A DNA stretch of 39,160 nt, from positions 1 to 39,160 of the forward strand of contig CALIZI010000462.1 in assembly GCA_938028705.1 (NCBI GenBank), written 5' to 3'. Made by a program: the position numbers and the translations under genes. Below the pieces are notes generated by a model. It saw only the letters and a list, made by a program, of their open reading frames with translations. It searched no databases and was not told where the DNA came from. Source of the stretch: an uncultured Saprospiraceae bacterium. GTDB lineage: Bacteria; Bacteroidota; Bacteroidia; Chitinophagales; Saprospiraceae. Of the stretch, positions 14,852 through 22,944 are shown one piece after another. Position 1 is the stretch's first letter; every line of letters starts with the position of its first letter.

Positions 14852-16138
14852 TCATTTCAAAATAGCATGTCCAATCGCGCATTGCAGACACTTTTTCGGG
14901 CTACAGTATTCATTTTTTAATTGAATGAGCGCTTGGGTGTGGTAAGCGGATTCGGGTGTAATGCCCAAGGTTTGCCAGTCGCGGATGATCTTATTGTTTT
15001 CGGGTGGCAGGGCTTCCATGAAGGTCATAGCTTTTTTTGTGGCAGATTCATCATCGCGTATTTTACCATATAAAAATAAAAACGGCACTATCGTATTAAT
15101 GATAATCAGATGAATGGTCTTTTTACCCAATGATTTTTTAATATGTTTGGAATCTTTATCAAATACATAATGCGATTGCCAATATTCGGACATCTCGACA
15201 TCAAATAGTGCTTCAATATCCTTAATACCCGCAGCATCAAGTACATGACTAAACAGGCGATTGGAGCGATGCGTTAGGGCAGCAAATTGCGCGATACGTA
15301 TAGTCGGGAAATTTGCCGGACGCAGACGCAGAAACTGCCAATTGTGTTTGGCGATAGGATTTAGCTGGTATTTTTTTTGTAAAAAACTGTATTCTTTTTG
15401 TAGTTCTTTCGGATAATTATCGCTTAGTTTTTCTGTTAAAAATCCAGCTTGACCGAACAGTAAGGCTTCGAGTTGAGTGAGGTTGTCACCATGTTTGGCT
15501 AATATTTTTTGTGGGAGTGTTCGCGCTACCCGTCTGAATGGTTCGGCATTGATGCGTGCGCCGAAATTGGCAGCCAAAGACCTGTAAAAAATCTCTTCCC
15601 AATCGCCGTTTTTATGATCCAGTTGTGCTGCAATATCTGCTGATTTTCGTTCCAGCCGCTCTATCATCAGGCGTTCTATCCATGCTGTTTTGGTGAGTTC
15701 GGAGACAGCGGAAAAGTGTGGCGAACAAGGAATATTATCTTCATTTTCAATGAGTTGCAGATATTTTTTTGCGAGTTGTTCGTCAAAACGACCTTTCAAT
15801 TCAAGGCAGGGAATCGGCTCACCTGTGCTACGAAAAGCAGGCGCATTTTCCTCATATACCACATGTAGCACCACCGAATCGTAAGCCTTATCGTGCTGAT
15901 GTTGGTGCAATTGCCAATCGTGACTGAACAGGTGTATTTCTACATTTCCCGCCCATTTGGTATCGCCTATTTGCAGTCGGGCATCCGTAAAATCAGGACC
16001 GCCATCGGTATTGTATGCGCCAGTATCGTACAGCGTGACAGGCTCGCCCTTGGTGGTCTGCAAATCGTTTAAGGCAAATTTTTTCATTCGCCACAGGTAG
16101 TGCAAAAATTCTTCTTTGAAAGGTGGATTTCGAGACAT
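14852..16138 (-). CDS. DUF2851 family protein
   Basis: This 428-residue protein belongs to the uncharacterised DUF2851 family, which is largely restricted to Bacteroidota. The N-terminal segment EEFLHYLWRMKKF and the block DTGAYNTDGGPDFTDARLQI (about 38-57) are its most recognisable parts. They are followed by WAGNVEIHLFSHDWQLHQHQ and YDSVVLHVVYEE, a pattern rich in Asp, Glu and His that suggests a metal-dependent or nuclease-like core. This functional hint is speculative. The C-terminus ends with a cysteine group, CSPKKCLQCAIG. It has no membrane segment. The neighbour purD diverges from it across a 254-base gap. Confidence 0.82.
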   Translation of the reverse strand: MSRNPPFKEEFLHYLWRMKKFALNDLQTTKGEPVTLYDTGAYNTDGGPDFTDARLQIGDTKWAGNVEIHLFSHDWQLHQHQHDKAYDSVVLHVVYEENAPAFRSTGEPIPCLELKGRFDEQLAKKYLQLIENEDNIPCSPHFSAVSELTKTAWIERLMIERLERKSADIAAQLDHKNGDWEEIFYRSLAANFGARINAEPFRRVARTLPQKILAKHGDNLTQLEALLFGQAGFLTEKLSDNYPKELQKEYSFLQKKYQLNPIAKHNWQFLRLRPANFPTIRIAQFAALTHRSNRLFSHVLDAAGIKDIEALFDVEMSEYWQSHYVFDKDSKHIKKSLGKKTIHLIIINTIVPFLFLYGKIRDDESATKKAMTFMEALPPENNKIIRDWQTLGITPESAYHTQALIQLKNEYCSPKKCLQCAIGHAILK

Positions 16139-16332
16139 GGTTATTGATATATTTGATGGTATAAATTCCGAAAAACAGATACCAAACGCCGGATTTTACC
16201 GTTAATAAATCATTGGAATTTCAAACACCGGCATTTGCCGATATAGTGAGATAGGCAAATATATTAAAAATATACACGCAAAATACAATCAATTCACGAA
16301 TTGACCAATCAAGTTATTTACTTTCTTTTCCT

Positions 16333-16340
16333 TATATTTG
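16333..16340 (+). promoter_or_regulatory. TATATTTG box upstream of purD
   Basis: TATATTTG at 16333-16340 fits the Bacteroidota -7 consensus and lies 53 bases before the purD start. No TTG is found at 19-21 bases upstream, so this is weaker than the other promoter calls. Confidence 0.3.
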
Positions 16341-16392
16341 CCATACGAAAAAAATGAATCATGTTAATCTCATTTTTTAAAATATTTTTTCA

Positions 16393-17673
16393 ATGAATAT
16401 ATTACTGCTCGGCAGTGGCGGACGCGAACATGCTTTTGCTTGGAAACTAACTCAAAGTCCTTTGTGTGAACAGTTGTACATTGCGCCCGGCAATGCAGGT
16501 ACTGCACAGCATGGGGTAAATGTACCTTTGGAGGCTGATGATTTTGACGGCTTGAAAAAATTTGTACTGAAGAATAACATTAAAATGCTGGTGGTCGGAC
16601 CGGAAGTACCGCTCGTAAAAGGTATCTATGATTTCTTTGCGAAGGATAAAAAATTGAAAGGTATTCCGGTCATCGGACCTTCGCAGGCAGGTGCAGAACT
16701 GGAAGGTAGTAAGTCTTTTGCCAAAGAGTTTATGAAGCAATTTGAAATCCCTACGGCGAGCTATTGTACTGTAAATCAAGAGAATGTAGAGGACGGCATT
16801 ATTCATATTGTTTCCGGCAAATTGCCTGTGGTACTCAAAGCCGACGGCTTGGCAGCGGGTAAGGGCGTAGTCATTATTAATGATTTTGTAGAAGCCACAC
16901 AGATGTTGCGCGATATACTCAATGGCAAATTTGGCGAAGCCGGAAAGAAGGTCGTGGTGGAAGAATTTTTGAAAGGTATTGAGTTCTCTGTTTTTGCACT
17001 GACCGATGGAGAACACTACGTATTATTGCCCGTAGCGAAGGATTATAAGCGCATAGGAGAAGGCGATACAGGGCTGAATACGGGCGGTATGGGCGCAGTT
17101 TCGCCGGTGCCTTTTGTGGATGATGCGCTGATGCAAAAGGTAGAAGAACGCATTATCCGACCTACGATTTATGGTATCAAAAAACGCGGAATGGTCTATA
17201 AAGGCTTTATCTTTTTCGGACTTATCGCTGTGGACGGCGAACCATACGTGATAGAATATAATTGCAGAATGGGCGACCCCGAAGCCGAAGTCGTACTTCC
17301 ACGACTGAAAAACGACCTTGTCGAACTTTTTCAAGCGACACACAACGGCACATTGAATATTCAAAATATAGAACAAGACCCTCGCGCTACTGCCGCCGTC
17401 ATGCTGGTGAGTAATGGCTATCCCGAAATTTATGCCAAAGGCAAAGTGATGACAGGTATGGATGAAGTCCAAAGTAGTCTGCTTTTTCACGCAGGCACAC
17501 AAGCAGATGGTGAGCAAATTCTGACCAATGGCGGGCGCGTTATGGCAGTGACTTCTTATGGCGATACGATTCAAGATGCCATTGATGCCTCTAATAAAAA
17601 CGCAGAAGTCGTTGATTTTGAGGGTAAAAAATATCGTACGGATATTGGCTTTGACCTGACGAAGGGAATGTAA
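16393..17673 (+). CDS. purD: Phosphoribosylamine-glycine ligase
   Basis: GARS joins phosphoribosylamine and glycine with ATP in the second step of purine synthesis. The product is 426 residues, the normal length. The N-terminus MNILLLGSGGREHAFAWKLT is diagnostic. The ATP-grasp domain shows LPVVLKADGLAAGKGVVI (about 138-155), NTGGMGAVSPVPF, and EYNCRMGDPEAEVVLPRL near residue 290, which carries the metal-binding Glu and Asn. The C-terminal domain ends VDFEGKKYRTDIGFDLTKGM. It stands alone here, away from other pur genes. Downstream (about 17674-17720) an inverted copy of the TTTTACATTT-type repeat follows immediately after the stop. Confidence 0.97.
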   Translation: MNILLLGSGGREHAFAWKLTQSPLCEQLYIAPGNAGTAQHGVNVPLEADDFDGLKKFVLKNNIKMLVVGPEVPLVKGIYDFFAKDKKLKGIPVIGPSQAGAELEGSKSFAKEFMKQFEIPTASYCTVNQENVEDGIIHIVSGKLPVVLKADGLAAGKGVVIINDFVEATQMLRDILNGKFGEAGKKVVVEEFLKGIEFSVFALTDGEHYVLLPVAKDYKRIGEGDTGLNTGGMGAVSPVPFVDDALMQKVEERIIRPTIYGIKKRGMVYKGFIFFGLIAVDGEPYVIEYNCRMGDPEAEVVLPRLKNDLVELFQATHNGTLNIQNIEQDPRATAAVMLVSNGYPEIYAKGKVMTGMDEVQSSLLFHAGTQADGEQILTNGGRVMAVTSYGDTIQDAIDASNKNAEVVDFEGKKYRTDIGFDLTKGM

Positions 17674-17884
17674 AATGTAGAATAATAAATTTAAAATGTA
17701 AAAGTGGTCGATAGTACGTATTTTTTTATTTTAAAAATTATAATATTTTTTAATAATAAAAATAAAAACTGCATTTGTTCGATATATTTTGGCATATTTA
17801 AATTTCGCAGAAAATGTAGTTGATACTTTTTTGACTTCATTTTAAAATAAAAAAAATATTTAAAACCCCGTTGTATCTTGTAAA
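17674..17884. other. AT-rich gap after purD
   Basis: AT-rich sequence with the AAATGTAAAAGTGGTCGATA motif (reverse complement of the dispersed TATCGACRCTTTTACATTT motif). I see no gene and no strong terminator. Confidence 0.5.
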
Positions 17885-18151
17885 TCATAGTAACTCTTGA
17901 AGATACGGACTGATGCCAAACCCACCCGAACCCACTGCTAAGGGGCGATCATCACGAACCTCTATCTGCTCGTAGTGCGTTTTTATCTTTTTTTTCATAG
18001 GTGTCTTAGGCAAATCTCCAACACTCTTTTGAAGTAAAGAGTTCCCTAAGCCAACTATCATTTCATCGAAGGTTTTCTCATATTCATAGCCATCTGTTTG
18101 ACCAACTTGACTTTCCTGCCAAGCATCAAATTTTGACCAGGCGGCTTCCAT
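17885..18151 (-). pseudogene. Truncated transposase remnant (N-terminal fragment)
   Basis: The frame encodes 88 residues starting MEAAWSKFDAWQESQVGQTD and ending GFGISPYLQELL. The charged helical start, the KTHYEQIEVRDDRPL strand and the final ISPYLQELL resemble the N-terminal region of ISKra4/UPF0236-like transposases, where LQEL is normally followed by the next conserved block. Here the frame stops abruptly and no continuation is found in any frame downstream. A 23-base sequence at 18199-18221, 48 bases before the start codon, equals the terminal repeat of the MITE-like element at 2499-2633 in the orientation expected for an element end. I infer a remnant of an insertion sequence that lost its right part. 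The family name is tentative. Confidence 0.6.
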
Positions 18152-18198
18152 AAAATCTGCTTTTGCTTATTTTTGACATAAATAGTATTTTTGGCAAA

Positions 18199-18221
18199 AT
18201 TAAAAATTTGTCCTGCACCCA
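18199..18221 (-). mobile_element. Terminal inverted repeat of the truncated insertion element
   Basis: The outer 20 bases read TGGGTGCAGGACAAATTTTT on the minus strand, identical to the right terminal repeat of the MITE-like element (2611-2633). The element interior, with the transposase fragment, lies on the lower-coordinate side. The opposite end is not found nearby. Confidence 0.7.
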
Positions 18222-18543
18222 ATTTGCCTGTGTCCAAAATGTAAAGCCAAGAACAACCCACCGACAAATTGGAACAAAACTTGTCATTTTCCATTCCAAA
18301 TACAAATTAATATCTGAAACATGATGACCCAAAAAACGTTATTATTATGTGAAAATCAGTCAATCCTGATACCAAATTAGTATGTTTGTGCGTCATTCAA
18401 GGACAATGATTGAATGAGCGAATGATTGAATGAGTGAATAAAGCACTGTTTATCAATTAGTTAGTTCAAAAAATATTGTCAGGCTATTTTTGTCTTATTA
18501 CTTATATAAGCAAAACCAATCACCGGTTACTAATCACTAAATT
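18222..18543. other. Gap with gap-specific word repeats upstream of the AsnB-like gene
   Basis: No gene is supported. Bases 18395-18440 repeat GAATGAGCGAATGATTGAAT-type words and then CTGTTTATCAATTAGTTAGT TC. Nearly the same sequence of words recurs at 19928-19995 in front of the next gene, so the two upstream regions look like copies. TATTTTTG at 18485-18492 could be a -7 box. Confidence 0.5.
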
Positions 18544-19818
18544 ATGAAATATATAATTCTTGTCATTACTTTACTGACCTTCGGGCTTCATGCCCATGCG
18601 TCGTATATGTTTATCCCGATGGACGAAAACCAAAAAAACCACCTCAAAGCCTACGGTATTGCCTATTGGGTATTGGAAGCCGAACAGGAAGTCTATTGGT
18701 TGCTCAATTATAAAGGCGGCAGTTTTGCATTTAAAAATAATGTAAAAATACAGGAAGAATGTGTGGCGCGGGATGTCTCATTCAAGATTATTCCCGATGC
18801 CCAATACACCAAAATACTGGAAGAAATCAGCAATCCAGAAGTCAATATGGATGTCATCAAACTTGAAGTGGCACCAAAGGTGGCTGTATATACGCCGGAG
18901 GTCAATGCCAAAGGTGAAACCATACAGCCGTGGGACGATGCGGTGACGCTTGTACTCACGTATGCCGAAATTCCTTACGAAATAGTTTACGACACACAGG
19001 TACTCGAAGGCAAGCTGCCGGAGTACGATTGGCTACACCTGCACCACGAAGATTTTACAGGGCAATATGGTAAATTTTATAATTCGTACAAAAACCACGC
19101 ATGGTACAGAGACCATGTCAAAAACATGGAAGCCTTGGCAACACAACATGGTTTCAAAAAGGTCTCGCAACTCAAACTGGCGGTGGTCAAAAAAATTCAA
19201 GAATACGTAGCCGGCGGTGGATTTATGTTTGCTATGTGTTCAGCTACAGACACTTACGACATTGCGCTTGCCGCCGAAGGCTTGGATATATGCGACCACA
19301 TGTACGACGGCGACAAGCCCGACCCTGCCGCTCAAAGCAAACTGGATTTTTCCAAAACCTTTGCTTTCAAAGAATTTACATTGGTCAAAAATCCCTTGCA
19401 ATACGAATATTCATCCATTGACGTGACGCAAGGCAGAAAAGTACCTATGAAAATGGACTACTTCACCCTCTTTGATTTTTCTGCCAAATGGGATCCCATT
19501 CCTTCCATGCTGACGCAGTGCCACACACGCACCGTCAAGGGATTTATGGGGCAAACAACAGCCTTCAAAAAGAAAGAAGTCAAGTCGGGTGTACTCATTA
19601 TGGGCGAAAATAAATCTGCCGGAGAAGCCCGTTATATACATGGCGAGGCAGGTTTTGGCACTTGGACTTTCTACGGCGGTCACGACCCCGAAGATTACCG
19701 CCACCTTGTACACGACCCACCTACCGACCTCAATCTGCACCCCAATTCTCCGGGCTATCGCTTGATTTTGAATAATATCCTCTTCCCCGCAGCCAAGAAA
19801 AAGAAGCGTAAGACCTAG
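18544..19818 (+). CDS. Secreted protein of the Bacteroidota 'asparagine synthetase B' group
   Basis: This is a 424-residue protein with a signal peptide (MKYIILVITLLTFGLHAHAS). Similar proteins in Bacteroidota are usually named asparagine synthetase B, but none of the hallmarks of that cytoplasmic enzyme is present: there is no N-terminal catalytic Cys and no SGGxDS ATP-binding loop. Instead the order VAVYTPEV, DWLHLHHEDFTGQYGKF and GGGFMFAMCSATDTYDIALA (about 216-235) looks like a class I glutamine amidotransferase or ThuA-type alpha/beta fold with a candidate nucleophile Cys in AMCSATD. GEARYIHGEAGFGTWTFYGG HDPED near the C-terminus is also highly patterned. A periplasmic hydrolase or binding role is possible. 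The basic tail AAKKKKRKT is odd. A terminator follows at 19870. Confidence 0.75.
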   Translation: MKYIILVITLLTFGLHAHASYMFIPMDENQKNHLKAYGIAYWVLEAEQEVYWLLNYKGGSFAFKNNVKIQEECVARDVSFKIIPDAQYTKILEEISNPEVNMDVIKLEVAPKVAVYTPEVNAKGETIQPWDDAVTLVLTYAEIPYEIVYDTQVLEGKLPEYDWLHLHHEDFTGQYGKFYNSYKNHAWYRDHVKNMEALATQHGFKKVSQLKLAVVKKIQEYVAGGGFMFAMCSATDTYDIALAAEGLDICDHMYDGDKPDPAAQSKLDFSKTFAFKEFTLVKNPLQYEYSSIDVTQGRKVPMKMDYFTLFDFSAKWDPIPSMLTQCHTRTVKGFMGQTTAFKKKEVKSGVLIMGENKSAGEARYIHGEAGFGTWTFYGGHDPEDYRHLVHDPPTDLNLHPNSPGYRLILNNILFPAAKKKKRKT

Positions 19819-19869
19819 TTTGTGATTAGCTTGATAGAACTTGAATACTAATTGTAGTCGAATATATAG

Positions 19870-19909
19870 AAACTCCTTTGTTATTTTAAAAAATGATAGA
19901 GGAGTTTTT
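19870..19909 (+). terminator. Terminator after the AsnB-like gene
   Basis: AAACTCCT (19870-19877) pairs with AGGAGTTT (19900-19907), followed by TTGTATTTTT. The stem is short, but position and T-run support termination. Confidence 0.55.
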
Positions 19910-19927
19910 GTATTTTTGGCATTTACA

Positions 19928-20047
19928 ATGAGTGAATGAGCGAATGAATAAATGAGTGAATAATTTACTGTTTATCAGTTCGTTAATTCAAAAATTATGA
20001 ATAGATTTTTTGTGAAAGCAAATCACGAATCAACGAATCACTAAACC
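19928..20047. repeat. Word repeats upstream of the SLC12-like gene, parallel to 18395-18543
   Basis: GAATGAGCGAATGAATAAAT words followed by CTGTTTATCAGTTCGTTAAT TC repeat the arrangement at 18395-18470. Both end in CACTAA.. just before a start ATG. Confidence 0.55.
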
Positions 20048-22294
20048 ATGAGTCAACTCACTACGAAGAAAAACCAATTTGGTACCTCACCCGTATTTTT
20101 CACTGCCATATCTACAATATTGGGGGCGGTCATGTTTTTACGATTTGGTTATGCGGTCGGTAATGTGGGGCTATTGCTCACCTTTGCGATTATCCTGATT
20201 GGTCATGCGGTGACGATACCTACGGCGATGGCATTGGCAGAAATAGCCACCAATCAGAAAGTAGAAGGCGGGGGCGAGTATTTTATCATTTCGCGCTCCT
20301 TTGGTTTGGTGGTCGGGGCAACGGTGGGCGTGGCTTTGTATGTGTCGCAGGCGATTAGTGTGGCATTTTATGTCATTGCATTTGCAGAGGCGTTTAAACC
20401 TTTGGCGGCTTATCTGGCGGCGAATTACGATATGCCTTCCCAACTCGAATGGCTACTTTTACAGAAACAAACCGTAGCCATTCCCGCTTTGTTTTTACTG
20501 ACGGCAGTGGTGCTGACCAAAGGCGCGGATTTGGGCGTGAAAATGCTCTACATCGTAGTGGCAATATTGACTTTTGCTTTGATTTCCTTCTTTTTTGGCT
20601 CTACGGAATACGCTGCGGGCGAAGGCGCGAGTGTGGTAGAGCGTGTCTCTAATCCTGATAATTTCTTTATCGTTTTTGCGATTATTTTTCCGGCTTTTAC
20701 GGGCATGACGGCGGGTGTAGGCTTGTCGGGCGACCTCAAAAATCCAAGTCATTCTATACCACTCGGCACACTTGCCGCTACGCTCGGCGGCATGGTGATT
20801 TATGTTTTTATTGCTATAAAATTGTGGTCATCGGCTTCTCCGGCGGCACTGGCGGATACCGATACGCTCGTCATGTCGAGCATTGCCTGGCAGGGTTGGT
20901 GGGTGATTCCTTTGGGTTTGGCAGCAGCTACGATTTCCTCTGCGCTTGGCTCGCTGATGGTGGCACCGCGTACGCTACAAGCCATAGCGCGAGACAGCGT
21001 ACTGCCCAATACGCGCATGAACGGCTGGCTTTCACGAGGCACAGGCAAGCGCGACGAACCCTTCAATTCATCGGTCATTACGATTGTGATTGCCCTATTT
21101 TTTGTGGTCATGGGCGATATTGATTTTGTAGCGCAGATTATCTCCATGTTCTTTATGCTGACCTACGGTTCGCTTTGTCTGATTTCTTTTTTACAACATT
21201 TTGCTGCCGACCCTTCCTACCGCCCGACCTTCAAATCAAAGTGGTATCTCTCACTCATGGGTGCGCTGGCTTGTCTGGGTTTGATGTTTTTTATGAACCC
21301 TATTTATGCTCTGCTTGCTCTGATGCTCATGGTCGTTATGTATATCGTTATTTCTTATTATAATAAAGATAAACAAAATATGGCGGTCATTTTTCAGGGT
21401 GCTATTTTCCAGTTGAGCCGCCAATTACAGGTCTTTGTACAAAAATCGGAAAAAGAGCAAAACTTGAACTGGCGACCTTCGGTGGTTTGTATTTCTGAGG
21501 ATTCTTTCGAGCGAATTTCTGCCTTTCAGTTGCTAGGCTGGCTCTCCAAAAAATACGGTTTTGGTACCTACATACACAAGGTGGAAGGCTACCTCTCCAA
21601 GAAAACGAATGAGGAAGCCCAAGAAGCACAGGAACGTCTCATCAAAATGGCAGAAACCAACGATAGCAATGTCTATATTGATACCCTTGTGAGTCCGTCT
21701 TATACCTCCGCGATAGCGCAGGTGGTACAATTGCCGGGGATTTCGGGCAAGGAAAATAATGCTTTGATGTTTGAATTTTCCAAACAAGCACCGCAAAATA
21801 TTGAGGCTATTATTGATAATTTCAAACTCATTCGCTCTGTTGATTTTGATGTATTGATACTCGCAAGTAGCGAAAAAGGTTTTGGTTTTAAACACGCCAT
21901 TCATATTTGGATGACCTCAAATGATTATGAAAATGCGAATTTGATGATACTCTTGGCATACATTATTTTGGGGCATAGCGAGTGGTCGAATGGTATGATT
22001 AAAATTTTCGCACTGCACCCGGAAGAGTCATTGGAGGAAGAACGCGAGCGATTATTTGAACTCACAAGGTCGGGGCGTTTACCGATTTCCTCTAAAAATA
22101 TCGAACTCATTCCCCGCAAAACCGATGTTGATGCCAAAACGATTGTCAATGAAAAATCTACGGATGCCGACCTGACGATCATCGGCTTCCGCGCCGAATT
22201 GCTGAAACAAAAAGGCGTACAGATATTTGAAGGTTATGATGGTATCGGCAATGTCTTGTTTGTCAATTCGGCAGAGGAGAAGAAGATTAGTTAG
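20048..22294 (+). CDS. APC-superfamily transporter, SLC12-like (cation-chloride cotransporter family)
   Basis: This is an inner-membrane transporter of 748 residues. The first helix carries GTSPVFFTAISTILGAVMFL RFGYAVGN, and helix 3 region EGGGEYFIISRSFGLVVGAT, both typical of SLC12-type cation-chloride cotransporters and related amino acid permeases. About twelve helices fill residues 15-450. Residues 465-748 are soluble. They contain a domain beginning NLNWRPSVVCISEDSFERIS and a universal-stress-like end (DADLTIIGFRAEL, then GIGNVLFVNSAEE), as in the regulatory C-terminal part of SLC12 proteins. The transported ions cannot be read. A hairpin at 22313-22347 follows the stop and is a probable terminator. 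Confidence 0.87.
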   Translation: MSQLTTKKNQFGTSPVFFTAISTILGAVMFLRFGYAVGNVGLLLTFAIILIGHAVTIPTAMALAEIATNQKVEGGGEYFIISRSFGLVVGATVGVALYVSQAISVAFYVIAFAEAFKPLAAYLAANYDMPSQLEWLLLQKQTVAIPALFLLTAVVLTKGADLGVKMLYIVVAILTFALISFFFGSTEYAAGEGASVVERVSNPDNFFIVFAIIFPAFTGMTAGVGLSGDLKNPSHSIPLGTLAATLGGMVIYVFIAIKLWSSASPAALADTDTLVMSSIAWQGWWVIPLGLAAATISSALGSLMVAPRTLQAIARDSVLPNTRMNGWLSRGTGKRDEPFNSSVITIVIALFFVVMGDIDFVAQIISMFFMLTYGSLCLISFLQHFAADPSYRPTFKSKWYLSLMGALACLGLMFFMNPIYALLALMLMVVMYIVISYYNKDKQNMAVIFQGAIFQLSRQLQVFVQKSEKEQNLNWRPSVVCISEDSFERISAFQLLGWLSKKYGFGTYIHKVEGYLSKKTNEEAQEAQERLIKMAETNDSNVYIDTLVSPSYTSAIAQVVQLPGISGKENNALMFEFSKQAPQNIEAIIDNFKLIRSVDFDVLILASSEKGFGFKHAIHIWMTSNDYENANLMILLAYIILGHSEWSNGMIKIFALHPEESLEEERERLFELTRSGRLPISSKNIELIPRKTDVDAKTIVNEKSTDADLTIIGFRAELLKQKGVQIFEGYDGIGNVLFVNSAEEKKIS

Positions 22295-22312
22295 AATGTA
22301 AAACGATGTCTC

Positions 22313-22347
22313 CCGTTTACTAAACTCTTTTGAAGTTTAGTAAACGG
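22313..22347 (+). terminator. Hairpin after the SLC12-like gene
   Basis: CCGTTTACTAAACT (22313-22326) pairs perfectly with 22334-22347 around a 7-base loop. The following sequence is only partly T-rich. Related stems with GTTTAGCAAACGG occur in the gap near 13300-13430, so it may also be a dispersed repeat. Confidence 0.5.
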
Positions 22348-22596
22348 AGTGCATAAATATTGTTTTTATTTTAAAATAGCATCAAAGAAAAACGGACAAT
22401 CCTACCTTTAAATCCTTAACATAATACCTAAATTGGAATGTTTTTAATGGTGAATGGTAAACTGTTAATGGTTAATTTTTTTTCGTGTATTATGATTTTT
22501 AATATATTGAAAATAATTAAAATACATTAAATAACTTGACAATGTCATGTTTAAAAAATAAAAATGTGTTTATACTTAAAATGGGATATTTTTTCC

Positions 22597-22695
22597 GAAT
22601 TTGGGCTAAAACTCGTCTGACATTTAAACTTTACCGAAAAAATATGAGTTCATTGGTGAATTTTGAAAATGTCAGACGAGTTTTAGCCCAAATTC
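22597..22695. repeat. Palindromic element A, complete copy
   Basis: Two perfect 28-base arms (22597-22624 and 22668-22695) surround a 43-base core. The arms contain GGGCTAAAACTCGTCTGACA. A truncated copy is at 1-75 and a degenerate one at about 14536-14640. The element has no coding capacity and looks like a MITE or REP-type repeat. Confidence 0.8.
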
Positions 22696-22780
22696 AAGGA
22701 CAAACACTGAATATATTAAATAAAAACCGAACATGGCATTGTTAAGATAATTTCTTCATCAATACAAAAAATACCCCAAC

Positions 22781-22808
22781 GTAGAGACGCGATTAATCGC
22801 GTCTCTAC
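22781..22808. repeat. Perfect 28-base palindrome
   Basis: GTAGAGACGCGATT and its exact reverse complement abut without a loop. Similar GTAGAGACGCG palindromes are known as widespread repeats in several bacterial groups, so it is probably a dispersed repeat and not an operator of the downstream gene. Confidence 0.7.
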
Positions 22809-22944
22809 CGCGAATGTATCCACCAATTTTTTACAAAAAAAACATTTCACAAAAAAAATAATTTCAAAAATAATAATATTTATTATCACTAATATTTATT
22901 AATTTTACGATATTAATTTTTTCACAAAAATATATTGAAAAATA

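Larger units (their letters stand above)
22348..22944. other. Long AT-rich gap with element A copy and a perfect 28-base palindrome
   Basis: No gene is supported, although a 69-codon frame crosses it. It holds element A (22597-22695), a perfect palindrome (22781-22808) and, at 22445-22475, GGTGAATGGTAAACTGTTAA-type words that recur near 26470 and 27700. Confidence 0.6.

Noticed and set aside
18058-18332. Overlapping minus-strand frames upstream of the transposase remnant
   Set aside because: They cross the terminal repeat of the element and have no consistent protein features.
22536-22745. 69-codon frame across element A
   Set aside because: It reads through both arms of a palindromic repeat and has no coding features.
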